A stretch of DNA of 64,000 nt from Natrinema thermotolerans DSM 11552 (GTDB taxonomy: Archaea > Halobacteriota > Halobacteria > Halobacteriales > Natrialbaceae). The position numbers and the translations under genes were made by a program. Positions 43,083 through 51,799 of the stretch are shown in pieces (position 1 is the first letter of the stretch; each line of letters starts with the position of its first letter). Location: the NCBI GenBank assembly GCA_000337115.1, contig AOIR01000056.1, positions 4,104-68,103 of the forward strand, read 5' to 3'. A model generated the notes under the pieces. It did not search any database and had not been told where the DNA came from. It worked only from the letters and a program-made list of their open reading frames with translations.

Positions 43083-45716
43083 TTACAGCTCGTCGGACAG
43101 CTCGACGACGTCGTCGTAGTCGATGCGGCCGTTGTCGTTGAAGTCGTACGCGTCGACGGTCAACGACCCGGAGTCGTCCTCGATCTCCTCGAACAGGAGA
43201 ACGATATCGTCGTAGTCGAGCCGCTCGTTCCCGTTGACATCCTCGTAGCGACCGTCGCCGTCGGGATCGGTCGGCACTGCCCCGCTTCCGCCCGCGCCGC
43301 CGTCGATCGGCGGCGGCCCGGTGACCACGACGCCCGTGTGCGGCCGGGACTCGATCGGCGCGCCGTCGTCGTCGTCGAGCGAGTCGACCGTCACCGAGAT
43401 GTCGGTCGTCCCCATGCTCGTGCCCTCGAGTTCGACCGTCGCCACCGACACGTCGGTCGCGCCGGGCTGGATCTCCTCGTCGATATCGGCGAACCGGAAC
43501 TCGACCGTCGAGCCGTCGTCGCTGACGGTCGGGCCGGCGGTGAGTTCGAGCGCGTCGTGGTAGGTCGCGCCCGTGATCTCGGCGACGTCGGTGTGATCGA
43601 CCGAGACGGACACCGTCCCGCCGGCGAGTCCGTCCGGCACCGCGGACAGGGTCAGCTCGGCCGCGGCGGTCGCGTCCTGTCGTATCGCGACGGAGTCGAT
43701 GTGGACCGAGGTCGGCGGCTCGTAGACCCACAGCGCGTCGTTGGGGTACGACCGGCCGAAGCTGCCCTTGTCCTCACAGAGGAGGACGCGGCCGTCGTCG
43801 AGTACCATGACGTTGTCCACGTTGATCGGTGCGGCGTCGACGATCGACTCGCGGTCGGTCGCGTCGGGGCCGACGACCGCCGGCTCGAGCGTCGAGACGT
43901 CGTAGTCTTCCTCGAGTTCGGCCCGGTAGACGACGCCGCCGTCGACCCGGTCCATCCGTACGTCGCCCTCGTCGTCGCTCATGCCGTCGTTGAGTTCCGA
44001 GATGCCGAGATAGAGGAAGTCGCCGGGCTCGGCGTCGTCGAGCGAGTCGATCCCCTCGGCCTTGCGGAACTCGACGGTGGCACCGATCGCCTTCGCAGCG
44101 GCACGGGTCTCGAGGAACGGGATCCGACGAAGCGTCTCGTCGACGCCGTCGGGGCCGTACTCTTCGTACTGGCGGGCCCACTCGACGATCTCCGCGTCGG
44201 TGATGTAGTCCCGATTACCGTTGATCGCGACTTCCTCGTCGGCCGCCGCCAGCGCCGCCTCGAGGTCACTCTCCCAGTCGACGTCCGCGTGGGTCTCGAG
44301 GTAGTCGACCTGCGTGATGTCGTCGTAGTCGGCGATCCAGGACGCGACCTCGGCGTTGCTCGCAGTGCCGAGTTCGACCCACTCGATCTCGAGGTCGACC
44401 TCGGCCGGCGGGTTGTTCTTCGCGGCCTCGTCGTTCGTGACGCGGGCGGCGAACAGCGTGCCGCGGACGTCCATCCGGTCGTCGTAGCTGGGGATCGGTT
44501 CCTCGGCGACGAACTTGTAGAGCCCCTTGCTCGCGCCGTCGGAGGCGAGGTAGACGGTCCGCTCGTCGGGCATGAACTCGGGACACTCGAAGGCGGCCCG
44601 ACCCATGACGTAGTGTTTGACCGGGGTCGGCTCCGCGGCCGTCGGCTCGGTGACCTCGACGATGTGACCGTATCGGTAGCGGTTGGGGTACTCCTCGCCG
44701 ATCGGCTCGGTCGTGTTGGTGTCGCCGTCCTGATCGACCGGCTCGGCCCCGAGGTAGTAGGCCTGCATCTCGACGCCGCCCAGCGCCCAGGTCCCCTGCG
44801 GGTACCAGCTTTCCTCGAACAGGTCGCCGTCGTCGCCGAGTACGCCCGCGATCTCGGTCGGGTTCGGCCGGTTCCAGAACGCCGCCGCGCCCCGGACCCC
44901 CACGCCGCTTTCGGCCTCGATCACGTCGCCGACCGTCGCCGACCCGGACACGCGCGGGTGGCTGTAGTCCTCTTCGGACGACATCGGCGTCCCCCACGGA
45001 CTCAGGTCGCCGTAGCAGTTGATCCGCGTGCCGCCGATCTCGCGGAAGGACTCGCGGTTCTCGAGTTCCATCGCGTTCGCCGCGTCGGCGCTCCAGCCGT
45101 CCTCGCCGCGGCTGATCGGCGTCCGCGTGATACAGCCGGGGCTCGTCTCGTTGTTCGTGAAGAGGTATCCCTCGAGCCCCTCGTCGTCGGTCGGGACGAA
45201 GAAGTTCATGTCGGGGTTGTAGCCGACGTCGCCGTACCGACTCCCGACGAACTCGGTGACGTCGGTGCCGTCGGGCGTCTGGGGGTGGCCCCACCGTTCC
45301 GAACCACCGTTGATCTCCTCGCCCTCTTGGACGAGGATATCGTACTCGCCGCCGGCCACCTGGACCTGCTCTCGGGCCGCTTTCGAACGCGGTGGCTCGA
45401 GTTCGTCGAACTCGTCGTTGCGGCCGTTGAACTCGAACTGATGGCCGGCGAGGACGCCGACCGCTGCCGTGTCGTAGGGGGCGGCGTTTTCCCGGCTCGG
45501 GTGCTGGAGGCTGAACAGCACCTCGCCGTTCTCGAAGACGAACGGGCCGGTGACCTCGGCCCCGCGGGCCGTGGTCGCGAGTCGGTCGATGTCCCCTCGA
45601 ATCGTCGGCGCGCCCGGTGTGTCCGTATCGTCCGCGCTCACGGTCCCGATCGCACCGATACCGAGCGCCGCCGCCGCGGACGACGCCATCAGTTTCCGCC
45701 TGGTGAATTCGACCAT
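43083..45716 (-). CDS. Tat-exported PhoX-like protein with cohesin-like and dockerin domains
   Basis: The 877-residue protein has a Tat signal (EFTRRKLMASSAAAALGIGA), a PhoX/DUF839-type phosphatase body (about 35-660, with GPFVFENGEVLFSLQHPS, EYPNRYRYGHIVEVTEP and DGRVLLCEDKGSFG near the end), a cohesin-like domain (about 667-800), and a C-terminal dockerin (about 817-877) with two calcium loops (DVNGNERLDYDDIVLLF and DFNDNGRIDYDDVVELS). PhoX enzymes are Ca/Fe-dependent alkaline phosphatases; catalytic activity is inferred. ATG 45716 gives the Tat motif at residues 5-8. The companion cohesin gene follows three bases downstream. Confidence 0.85.
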   Translation of the reverse strand: MVEFTRRKLMASSAAAALGIGAIGTVSADDTDTPGAPTIRGDIDRLATTARGAEVTGPFVFENGEVLFSLQHPSRENAAPYDTAAVGVLAGHQFEFNGRNDEFDELEPPRSKAAREQVQVAGGEYDILVQEGEEINGGSERWGHPQTPDGTDVTEFVGSRYGDVGYNPDMNFFVPTDDEGLEGYLFTNNETSPGCITRTPISRGEDGWSADAANAMELENRESFREIGGTRINCYGDLSPWGTPMSSEEDYSHPRVSGSATVGDVIEAESGVGVRGAAAFWNRPNPTEIAGVLGDDGDLFEESWYPQGTWALGGVEMQAYYLGAEPVDQDGDTNTTEPIGEEYPNRYRYGHIVEVTEPTAAEPTPVKHYVMGRAAFECPEFMPDERTVYLASDGASKGLYKFVAEEPIPSYDDRMDVRGTLFAARVTNDEAAKNNPPAEVDLEIEWVELGTASNAEVASWIADYDDITQVDYLETHADVDWESDLEAALAAADEEVAINGNRDYITDAEIVEWARQYEEYGPDGVDETLRRIPFLETRAAAKAIGATVEFRKAEGIDSLDDAEPGDFLYLGISELNDGMSDDEGDVRMDRVDGGVVYRAELEEDYDVSTLEPAVVGPDATDRESIVDAAPINVDNVMVLDDGRVLLCEDKGSFGRSYPNDALWVYEPPTSVHIDSVAIRQDATAAAELTLSAVPDGLAGGTVSVSVDHTDVAEITGATYHDALELTAGPTVSDDGSTVEFRFADIDEEIQPGATDVSVATVELEGTSMGTTDISVTVDSLDDDDGAPIESRPHTGVVVTGPPPIDGGAGGSGAVPTDPDGDGRYEDVNGNERLDYDDIVLLFEEIEDDSGSLTVDAYDFNDNGRIDYDDVVELSDEL

Positions 45717-45818
45717 GCGTGTGGGGAGAGACACCCGACATATGGTTAGATTTTATAATAGTATTCTTTACCTGAATTATTTTGGCGAAGGAATACTATG
45801 CCGGTCAGAGAGAAACGA

Positions 45819-45865
45819 ACGGAAACCGACCGCTCTGTACGGCTATTGAGACGGAAACCGACCGC
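45819..45865. repeat. 15-bp direct repeat pair upstream of the phoX-like gene
   Basis: ACGGAAACCGACCGC occurs at 45819-45833 and again at 45851-45865, 32 bases apart, three helical turns. The repeats lie about 100-150 bases upstream of the phoX-like start, beyond an AT-rich TATA region (about 45748-45762). They could be tandem regulator sites; no other copy was noticed. Confidence 0.55.
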
Positions 45866-45907
45866 AGTACTCCCCCGTGCTGGAGACGGATCGAAAAGAG
45901 CGCGACT

Positions 45908-45979
45908 ATAGTCGCCACTGACAGTCACTGCAGACCCGATCGCACGGCAGCGGTGCGATCAGTGTGTCAATCGTTTCAG
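45908..45979 (+). repeat. Dispersed 72-nt hairpin repeat, copy 2
   Basis: This copy matches 1089-1160 at 63 of 72 positions without gaps and has the same palindrome arms GATCGCAC and GTGCGATC around a different loop (GGCAGCG). It lies between the phoX-like promoter region and the 3' end of a small unknown gene (stop at 46014). Outside the shared core the flanks do not match. Confidence 0.85.
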
Positions 45980-46013
45980 CGGCGACGATACCGAGACGCT
46001 GCGGACGAGCGCC

Positions 46014-46427
46014 CTACTCGAGGCCGTGGGCGTCGGCACGGGAGCGGATCTCGTCGGCACGGTCGCGAACCCACGAGCAGTAGCGCTCGATCTCCTCGGG
46101 GGTCGTCCCGTAGAATGAGGCGACCCAGTTGACGTCGGCCCACGGGCAGGTCACGAGGTAGGCGGCGAGGGTGTCCTTGCCGGCCTGGACGACCTCCGGC
46201 GGGACGCCGCGGGTGCCGGTGTCTTCCTCGACGAAGCCGTTGACGTCGTAGTAGACGGCCCCGTAGAGCCGGGCCGTCTCGAGGTCGTCGAAGTCGATGG
46301 CGGTGTGGTTCGGTGCGACGAACCCATACCGTGGATCGCCGTCGGCCGACTCGGTTTCGACGATCCGGACGCCGAGGACGTACTCGTCGACGATCGACTC
46401 CGCCTGGGTGGTGGCTGACTGGTTCAT
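46014..46427 (-). CDS. Conserved small protein, unknown (137 aa)
   Basis: The 137-residue protein (MNQSATTQAESIVDEYVLG...) has an alpha/beta N-terminus (VLGVRIVETE, YGFVAPNHTAIDFDDLETARLYGAVYYDVNG) and a helical C-terminus (WADVNWVASFYGTTPEEIERYCSWVRDRADE), possibly a winged-helix-like element. I did not recognise its family. ATG 46427 is preferred over 46460 because a TATA element (about 46477-46483) sits about 50 bases upstream. Directly upstream on the same strand is the membrane kinase. Confidence 0.7.
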   Translation of the reverse strand: MNQSATTQAESIVDEYVLGVRIVETESADGDPRYGFVAPNHTAIDFDDLETARLYGAVYYDVNGFVEEDTGTRGVPPEVVQAGKDTLAAYLVTCPWADVNWVASFYGTTPEEIERYCSWVRDRADEIRSRADAHGLE

Positions 46428-46531
46428 GGCGTTCGGCTGCACGCAGGCGTGTCGACCCATTGAACCTTCGTATGTGCCGTATATAGCGCTCGGGATCGCT
46501 CCGTTCGGCTCCGGTCGGTTCGCGACGCGAC

Positions 46532-48310
46532 TCACCGCGATCGGTCCGCGTTCGCCCGGCGGTCCGCAGCCGCCGATCGGTCGGCGCGTGTCCCATCGGC
46601 CGACTGCGCCGCTGACGGGTCGACGACGCCGGGGAGCCGAACCGTGACGCGCGTTCCGCCCTCGTCGGTTTCGAACGCGAGATCGCCGCCGACGGCCGTG
46701 ACCGCCCACGAGGCGATCCACAGCCCGAGTCCGCTGCCGTGTTCCAGCGGCGTCTCCTCGCCGCGCTCGAGGACGGCGAGTTCGTGGTCCGGAATCCCCG
46801 GGCCGTCGTCGCGGACGGTAAAGACGGCGGTCCGATCCGGATCGACACCCTCGAACGCGACTGTGACGTGGGGATCCTCGTCGTCGTGGACGAGCCCGTT
46901 CTCGACGAGGTTCGAGACCGCGAGTTCGAACAGGTCCCGATTCGTTCGCAGCGTGAGGTCGGTCGGAACTGTCACCGCGACGCGACCCCCAGTCTCTCCC
47001 TCGAGGTCGGCCGCGACCGCGTCGAGGACGTTCCGGGCCGAAAACGTCCCTGCGGCGGGCGTCGCCTCCACCGCTCGTTCGAAGGCCCGGACCTTCTCGG
47101 TCATTCCGATCACGCCGTCGACGTCGGCGGCGGCCGTCTCGAGGCTCGCCCGGACGTCCTCGTCGTCGGTTCGATCGGCGGCGAGGCCGACGTATCCCCG
47201 GACGGCGGTCAGATCGTTCCGGAGGTTGTGACGCAGCACGCGGTTGAGGATCTCGAGGCGCTGTTCGCGTCGCCGCTGGTCGGTGATGTCCTGGAGGATG
47301 ACGGTGTGGCCGACGACCCGTCCGGAGTCGTTTCGGAGCCGCGAGGTCGAGACGGCGAATTCGCGGCGTTCGCCGCCGTCGGAGCGGGTGATGACGCGGC
47401 CGTCCGCATCGTCGATCCGCAGTTCGGTCACGGCCGTGAGGGGGTCGCCGAGGACGGTCGGTTTCGCGACGCCGAACAGGGAGGCGGCCGCGGGGTTGCA
47501 GTCGACGATCCGCTCGTCGGTGTCGACGGCCAGGAAGGGGTTCTCGAGATCCTCGATGGCGGACCGGTCGGCCGTCCGGCGGACGGAAGGGCTGTAGGTG
47601 AACAGATCGCCGCCGACGAAGGCGTAGGCGTCGAGGGCGACGTGGGGCAGGAACAGGACCGCCGAGAGGTTGAGCTGGGGGACCGGACCGAGTTCGAACA
47701 GCCAGACCAGTAGGGCAACGCCCGGCGGCAGCGTACTGAGTCCGACTGCGAGCGCTTCCGTCCGGTAGAGCGGGCCGTAGCTGACGACCGTATCGAACAG
47801 CAACAGCGTCCCGGAGGCTGCGAAGACGGTCGCGGTCATGATCGCGAAGAAGGCCCACGCGTTGGGCTCGTAGGCGACCGTCGCCGCGCCGAAGACCGGC
47901 TCGAGTCGGAACCCGGTCCAGACGAGTTCGTGGAGGGGGTTCGTGACGACCAGGACCGTCGTCACCGCGGGGACGAGCGCGAGCAGCCCGAACCACGGGG
48001 TCTTGACGAGGGCCCCGCGGCCGGTGTACGTGAGGCCGAAGGCCAGGAACGGGACGCCGGTCCAGACGATGCCGGTCCAGGTCAGGGCCTCGAGCGCCCA
48101 GCGAAGCGTCGGGTCGAACACGAGCAGCCCGGCCCCGTAGGCGAAACACCACACCGCCTGCGCGACGAGCGTCAGCAGCAACCAGTCGGCGCTCGGGGTC
48201 CCGCGATGCTCGCGGAGACACCAGAGCAACAGCACGGTACCGACGCCGGACAGCAGGGAGCCGGCCGCCGGCCACGGGATCGGAAGCACGCTACTCGAGG
48301 GTACGAACAC
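46532..48310 (-). CDS. Seven-helix (histidine kinase N-7TM) PAS sensor kinase
   Basis: The 592-residue kinase has an N-terminal block of about seven helices (residues 12-230, including the conserved WLLLTLVAQAVWCFAYG and LTWTGIVWTGVPFLAFGL), a PAS domain (about 250-350), HisKA with H361 (VLRHNLRNDLT) and an HATPase domain (VSNLVENGLVH, DDGPGIPD, GSGLGLWIA). It probably senses a membrane or external signal. The C-terminal tail (QSADGTRADRSAAADRRANA) is low-complexity. No response regulator is adjacent. Confidence 0.92.
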   Translation of the reverse strand: MFVPSSSVLPIPWPAAGSLLSGVGTVLLLWCLREHRGTPSADWLLLTLVAQAVWCFAYGAGLLVFDPTLRWALEALTWTGIVWTGVPFLAFGLTYTGRGALVKTPWFGLLALVPAVTTVLVVTNPLHELVWTGFRLEPVFGAATVAYEPNAWAFFAIMTATVFAASGTLLLFDTVVSYGPLYRTEALAVGLSTLPPGVALLVWLFELGPVPQLNLSAVLFLPHVALDAYAFVGGDLFTYSPSVRRTADRSAIEDLENPFLAVDTDERIVDCNPAAASLFGVAKPTVLGDPLTAVTELRIDDADGRVITRSDGGERREFAVSTSRLRNDSGRVVGHTVILQDITDQRRREQRLEILNRVLRHNLRNDLTAVRGYVGLAADRTDDEDVRASLETAAADVDGVIGMTEKVRAFERAVEATPAAGTFSARNVLDAVAADLEGETGGRVAVTVPTDLTLRTNRDLFELAVSNLVENGLVHDDEDPHVTVAFEGVDPDRTAVFTVRDDGPGIPDHELAVLERGEETPLEHGSGLGLWIASWAVTAVGGDLAFETDEGGTRVTVRLPGVVDPSAAQSADGTRADRSAAADRRANADRSR

Positions 48311-48373
48311 AGCGACTTCGGTGTTGCGGCCCGACCCCGGCCCGATCGCGAGCGGCGTTCCGCGAGTCCCCGC

Positions 48374-49951
48374 CTACTCGAGCAGCGACTCGCCGGTCAT
48401 CTCAGGGGGCTGGTCGAGGTCGATGACCTCGAGGATGCTCGGCGCGATGTCGGCGAGCGTGCCGCCCTCGCGGACGGTTCGGCCGCCGTCGGTCCCGTCG
48501 CTCACGGGTCGTTCCTCCCCGTTCGCATCTCCGAGGTCGCTTTGCGACCTCGCTCCCGGCGAGAGATAGACGAGCGGCACCTCGTTGTAGGTGTGGGCGG
48601 TGTGGGGGTCGTCTGCGGTCCCCATGTCGTCGGCGTTGCCGTGATCGGCGGTGATGAAGACGTGCGCGCCGGCGGCCTCGAGCGTCTCGACGAGCCGGCC
48701 GAGTTGCGTATCGACGGCTTCGACGGCCTCGATCGCGGCCTCGTAGTCGCCGGTGTGGCCGACCATGTCGGGGTTGGCGTAGTTGAGGACGAGGACATCG
48801 GGATCGTCCGATTCGATAGCGTCGATAGCGGTATCCGTAACTCCGGGCGCGCTCATCTCCGGCTGCAGGTCGTAGGTCGGCACGTCGGGGCTCTCGACGA
48901 TCTCCCGGCTCTCGCCGTCGAACTCGACCTCGCGGCCGCCGTTCAGGAAGTAGGTGACGTGGGCGTACTTCTCGGACTCGGCGATCCGCAGTTGCGTCCG
49001 GCCCGCGTCGGAAAGCACCTCGCCGAGTACCTGTTCGGGCTGGTTCGGCGGGTAGGCCACGGGGAGGTCGAACGTCTTGTCGTACTGGGTCATCATCACG
49101 ACCTCGGCGTCCGGTGGGCTGGTCTCGACTTCGTCGGCCCAGTCTCCCGGGCGGATGTCCGCGAGCATCCGCGTGAGCTGACGAGCGCGGTCCGAGCGGA
49201 AGTTGAACCAGACGACCGAATCACCGTCCTCGAGCGCCGGTTCGTCGGCGATCAGCGTCGGCTCGACGAACTCGTCGGTCACGTCCCGGTCGTACGAATT
49301 CTCGACGGCCTCGACCGCCGACTCCGCGGTCCACTCGGCCTCGCGGTTCACGATCGCGTCGTAGGCCCGCTTCGTCCGCTCCCAGTTCTGATCGCGGTCC
49401 ATCGCGTAGTAGCGGCCCGACACCGTCGCGACGTGGCCGGTGCCGTGGTCGTCGACGACGTCCTCGAGCGTCGCGAGGTAGTCCCGACCGCCGGTCGGTG
49501 AGGTGTCGCGGCCGTCGGTGATCGCATGGGTGACCGCCTCGACGTCGCGGTCGCCGGCGAGTTCGATCAGCGCGTGCAGGTGTTCCTGGTCCGAGTGGAC
49601 GCCGCCGTCGCTGACGAGGCCGACGAAGTGGACGCGACCGTCGTTGTCCCTCGCGCGGTCGAAGGCCGCGTTGATCGCGTCGTTCTCGCGGAAGGAGCCG
49701 TCCGCGATGGAATCCGAGATCCGCGTGTACTCCTGATAGACGACCCGGCCCGCACCGATGTTGAGGTGACCGACCTCGCTATTGCCCATCTGGCCTTCGG
49801 GCAGCCCGACACGTCGGCCCGCGACCTCGAGTCGACCGTCCGCGCCCGATTCCGCGAGTCGGTCGAAGACCGGTGTTTCGGCCGCCGCGACCGCGTCTCT
49901 GCCGCCGTCACCGAGTCCCCAGCCGTCGAGGACGATCAGCGCAGCTTCCAT
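48374..49951 (-). CDS. gpmI: 2,3-bisphosphoglycerate-independent phosphoglycerate mutase
   Basis: The 525-residue metalloenzyme interconverts 2- and 3-phosphoglycerate. It shows the GpmI landmarks LIVLDGWGLGD, GQMGNSEVGHLNIGAG (catalytic Ser), SDGGVHSDQEHL, ITDGRDTSPTGG and ITADHGNADDMGT. After LVYLSPGAR comes a variable segment (SQSDLGDANGEERPVSDGT) not typical of the family, whose DNA contains a perfect 9-bp palindrome (48532-48552). The segment is in frame and near the C-terminus, so the enzyme is probably functional. ATG 49951 starts the conserved strand. Confidence 0.94.
   Translation of the reverse strand: MEAALIVLDGWGLGDGGRDAVAAAETPVFDRLAESGADGRLEVAGRRVGLPEGQMGNSEVGHLNIGAGRVVYQEYTRISDSIADGSFRENDAINAAFDRARDNDGRVHFVGLVSDGGVHSDQEHLHALIELAGDRDVEAVTHAITDGRDTSPTGGRDYLATLEDVVDDHGTGHVATVSGRYYAMDRDQNWERTKRAYDAIVNREAEWTAESAVEAVENSYDRDVTDEFVEPTLIADEPALEDGDSVVWFNFRSDRARQLTRMLADIRPGDWADEVETSPPDAEVVMMTQYDKTFDLPVAYPPNQPEQVLGEVLSDAGRTQLRIAESEKYAHVTYFLNGGREVEFDGESREIVESPDVPTYDLQPEMSAPGVTDTAIDAIESDDPDVLVLNYANPDMVGHTGDYEAAIEAVEAVDTQLGRLVETLEAAGAHVFITADHGNADDMGTADDPHTAHTYNEVPLVYLSPGARSQSDLGDANGEERPVSDGTDGGRTVREGGTLADIAPSILEVIDLDQPPEMTGESLLE
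48532..48552. repeat. In-frame 9-bp palindrome inside gpmI
   Basis: CGAGGTCGC-TTT-GCGACCTCG is a perfect hairpin with a 3-base loop within the coding sequence (about codons 467-473). It has the same design as the palindromes in the 37.9-38.3 kb cluster and in herA. The protein segment it encodes is not conserved in the family as far as I can judge. Confidence 0.7.
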
Positions 49952-50124
49952 ACGAAATCGCAACTCGCCGTCCCGTAACTAGCTGTCGTTGTTCGTCGTC
50001 GCGACGCCAATATCGACGGACCACCCAGAACAGTGTCATTCGATGGGGCCGACTCGAGCGGACGCCGTCAGCACCCGTCCCGCGTCGGTTCGGTACGTCG
50101 CTCGAGTTGCGTTCGGTCGTCCGA

Positions 50125-50388
50125 TCAGCCCCGCGGGGCGTGATCGAACGCCGTGCCGCAGTCGCCACAAACGGTGCCGTTACCGGGTTTGCTCCGCTGG
50201 GCGAACACCGCGCCACACTCGTCACAGATCATGAACAGCCGGTGTTCGGGGTCGATGCCGGCCTCGAACTCGGCGTGGATCCAGGCGTCGCCGTTGCCCT
50301 CCTCGTAGAGGGTGACGCCGGAACCGGTCTGTCGCCAGTTGACTGGACTGTCCCCGCGGTCGACTGCCGCCGACTCTCGCTCGGACAT
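50125..50388 (-). CDS. Zinc-ribbon protein (87 aa)
   Basis: The 87-residue protein ends in a zinc ribbon, MICDECGAVFAQ...VCGDCGTAFDH (CxxC-x16-CxxC), preceded by a short beta domain (WRQTGSGVTLYEEGNGDAWIHAEFEAG). A TAATTTAC element at 50436-50443 makes ATG 50388, not 50421, the better start. This family appears across haloarchaea; binding partner unknown. Confidence 0.82.
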   Translation of the reverse strand: MSERESAAVDRGDSPVNWRQTGSGVTLYEEGNGDAWIHAEFEAGIDPEHRLFMICDECGAVFAQRSKPGNGTVCGDCGTAFDHAPRG

Positions 50389-50513
50389 CGAGATATGCCG
50401 ACCCTCGAACCGCCCATACATACGCTTTCTGATGGTAATTTACACGGGATCGAGTGAACGTCTCCGTCACCGCGATCACTGGCTTTTTGCCGGTCGGGTC
50501 GGTCCCACCGTGC

Positions 50514-51785
50514 ATGACGCTCGATCCGGTCCACTTCGACGGTATCGCGCGACTCGCCGGGCGGATCGACCACGGGACCGACGAGCGCGACCGCCGCGCC
50601 CTCGCCGAAACCGTTTGGGAGGAGTTCCTGGATCCGCTGGTCGTCGACGGCCGGCCGATCCTCGAGCCCCTCGACGAGCGAGCGCGACGGCTCGTCGACT
50701 GCGAGGCCGTCGCCTTACGCGACCGGGAGTTCCCGACCGAACACGGCCTCGACGCGGGAACGATCAATCCGACGACGTTCAAGAACGGACTCGTGATCGA
50801 CATCGCGCAGGCGGCGATGAGCGCGACGCCGAGCGACCTCGACCTCCACCGGTCGCGGACGACCGTGATGACGGTCCACTCCAACGACGAGACGATGGCC
50901 GTCGATGAATCCTGGGGCAAATTCGACGCGGGCTACAGCAAGAGCCGGGCGGTCAAGGTGCCGCCGCTGCCGCGCTTTGCCGAGGGCGTCGTCCACGCGC
51001 TGGCACTCTATCTCGCCGAGAGCAAACACGCTCGCGACCACGCCCAAACGGTCTCGGACCTGCTCGTCCTCGACGGCCCGCTCTACCCCCGTGGCCTGTT
51101 GCGCTGGGCCGACCAACACCCCGACCTCGCGGACTTCCTGCTCGAGGACCCCCGTCCGACGACGGTGCTGGAGAACTACGTCCGGCTGGTCGAGGAGTTC
51201 GTCGACCGCTCGGTGCCGCTGGTCGGCTTCGTCAAAAACCCCGCGACGCGGGTCATCACGCGCTCGCTCAAGTCCGAACGGGAAGTCAGCGTCCCCTGGG
51301 CCGACGATTCGGCGCTGTTTACCCGCCTGCTCGAGCGCGGCGAGTACGTCGACGACGTCGACGGCGACCGCTGGGAACGGGACGACTCGGCGCTTTCCTA
51401 CACCAACTGGTTCCGATCGCGGGGCGGCGTCGACCGGCCGCTATCGACCGACGGCGACGCCCTCGGCGTCGAACGCCGCCTCGAGCGCGCGGCCTACGAG
51501 GTCACCTTCTTCGTGATCTACGACCCCCGCGACGACCTGCTGTACCGGATCGAGGCCCCCTACGCGTTCACGAAGGATCCGGACACCCGCGAGCGGCTGA
51601 CGATGCAGTTGTTACAGGACGTCGCCGTCGCTCACGGCCCGCCGACTATCGTCGAAAAGGCCGACGAACTCGCCCGAATCAGCAATGCCGAGAAGGCATC
51701 GCTCCGGGAGACCCTCGAGGATCGGTTCGACGCCGCACAGGACCGAACGTACGACGATCACCGGTGGGACGAGCAGCCCTATTGA
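50514..51785 (+). CDS. nurA: NurA 5'-3' nuclease
   Basis: The 423-residue protein matches the archaeal NurA domain: VMTVHSNDETMAVDESWGKFDAGYSKSRAVKVPP around the metal site, VPLVGFVKNP and the C-terminal YRIEAPYAFT. NurA works with the HerA ATPase to resect double-strand breaks together with Mre11-Rad50. The herA-type gene lies 2.4 kb downstream on the same strand, an arrangement loosened by three intervening genes. ATG 50514 precedes the conserved N-terminal helix. Confidence 0.9.
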   Translation: MTLDPVHFDGIARLAGRIDHGTDERDRRALAETVWEEFLDPLVVDGRPILEPLDERARRLVDCEAVALRDREFPTEHGLDAGTINPTTFKNGLVIDIAQAAMSATPSDLDLHRSRTTVMTVHSNDETMAVDESWGKFDAGYSKSRAVKVPPLPRFAEGVVHALALYLAESKHARDHAQTVSDLLVLDGPLYPRGLLRWADQHPDLADFLLEDPRPTTVLENYVRLVEEFVDRSVPLVGFVKNPATRVITRSLKSEREVSVPWADDSALFTRLLERGEYVDDVDGDRWERDDSALSYTNWFRSRGGVDRPLSTDGDALGVERRLERAAYEVTFFVIYDPRDDLLYRIEAPYAFTKDPDTRERLTMQLLQDVAVAHGPPTIVEKADELARISNAEKASLRETLEDRFDAAQDRTYDDHRWDEQPY

Positions 51786-51799
51786 GCCGCTCGAGCGAC

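Noticed and set aside
42810-45749. 979-codon open frame opposite the phoX-like and cohesin genes
   Set aside because: It is a high-GC antisense shadow: composition is R/D/V-rich without domains, and the opposite strand has clear Tat, PhoX and dockerin motifs.
46014-48275. 753-codon open frame overlapping the membrane kinase
   Set aside because: Only its last 138 codons (46014-46427) look coding. The remainder is an arginine-rich shadow of the kinase.
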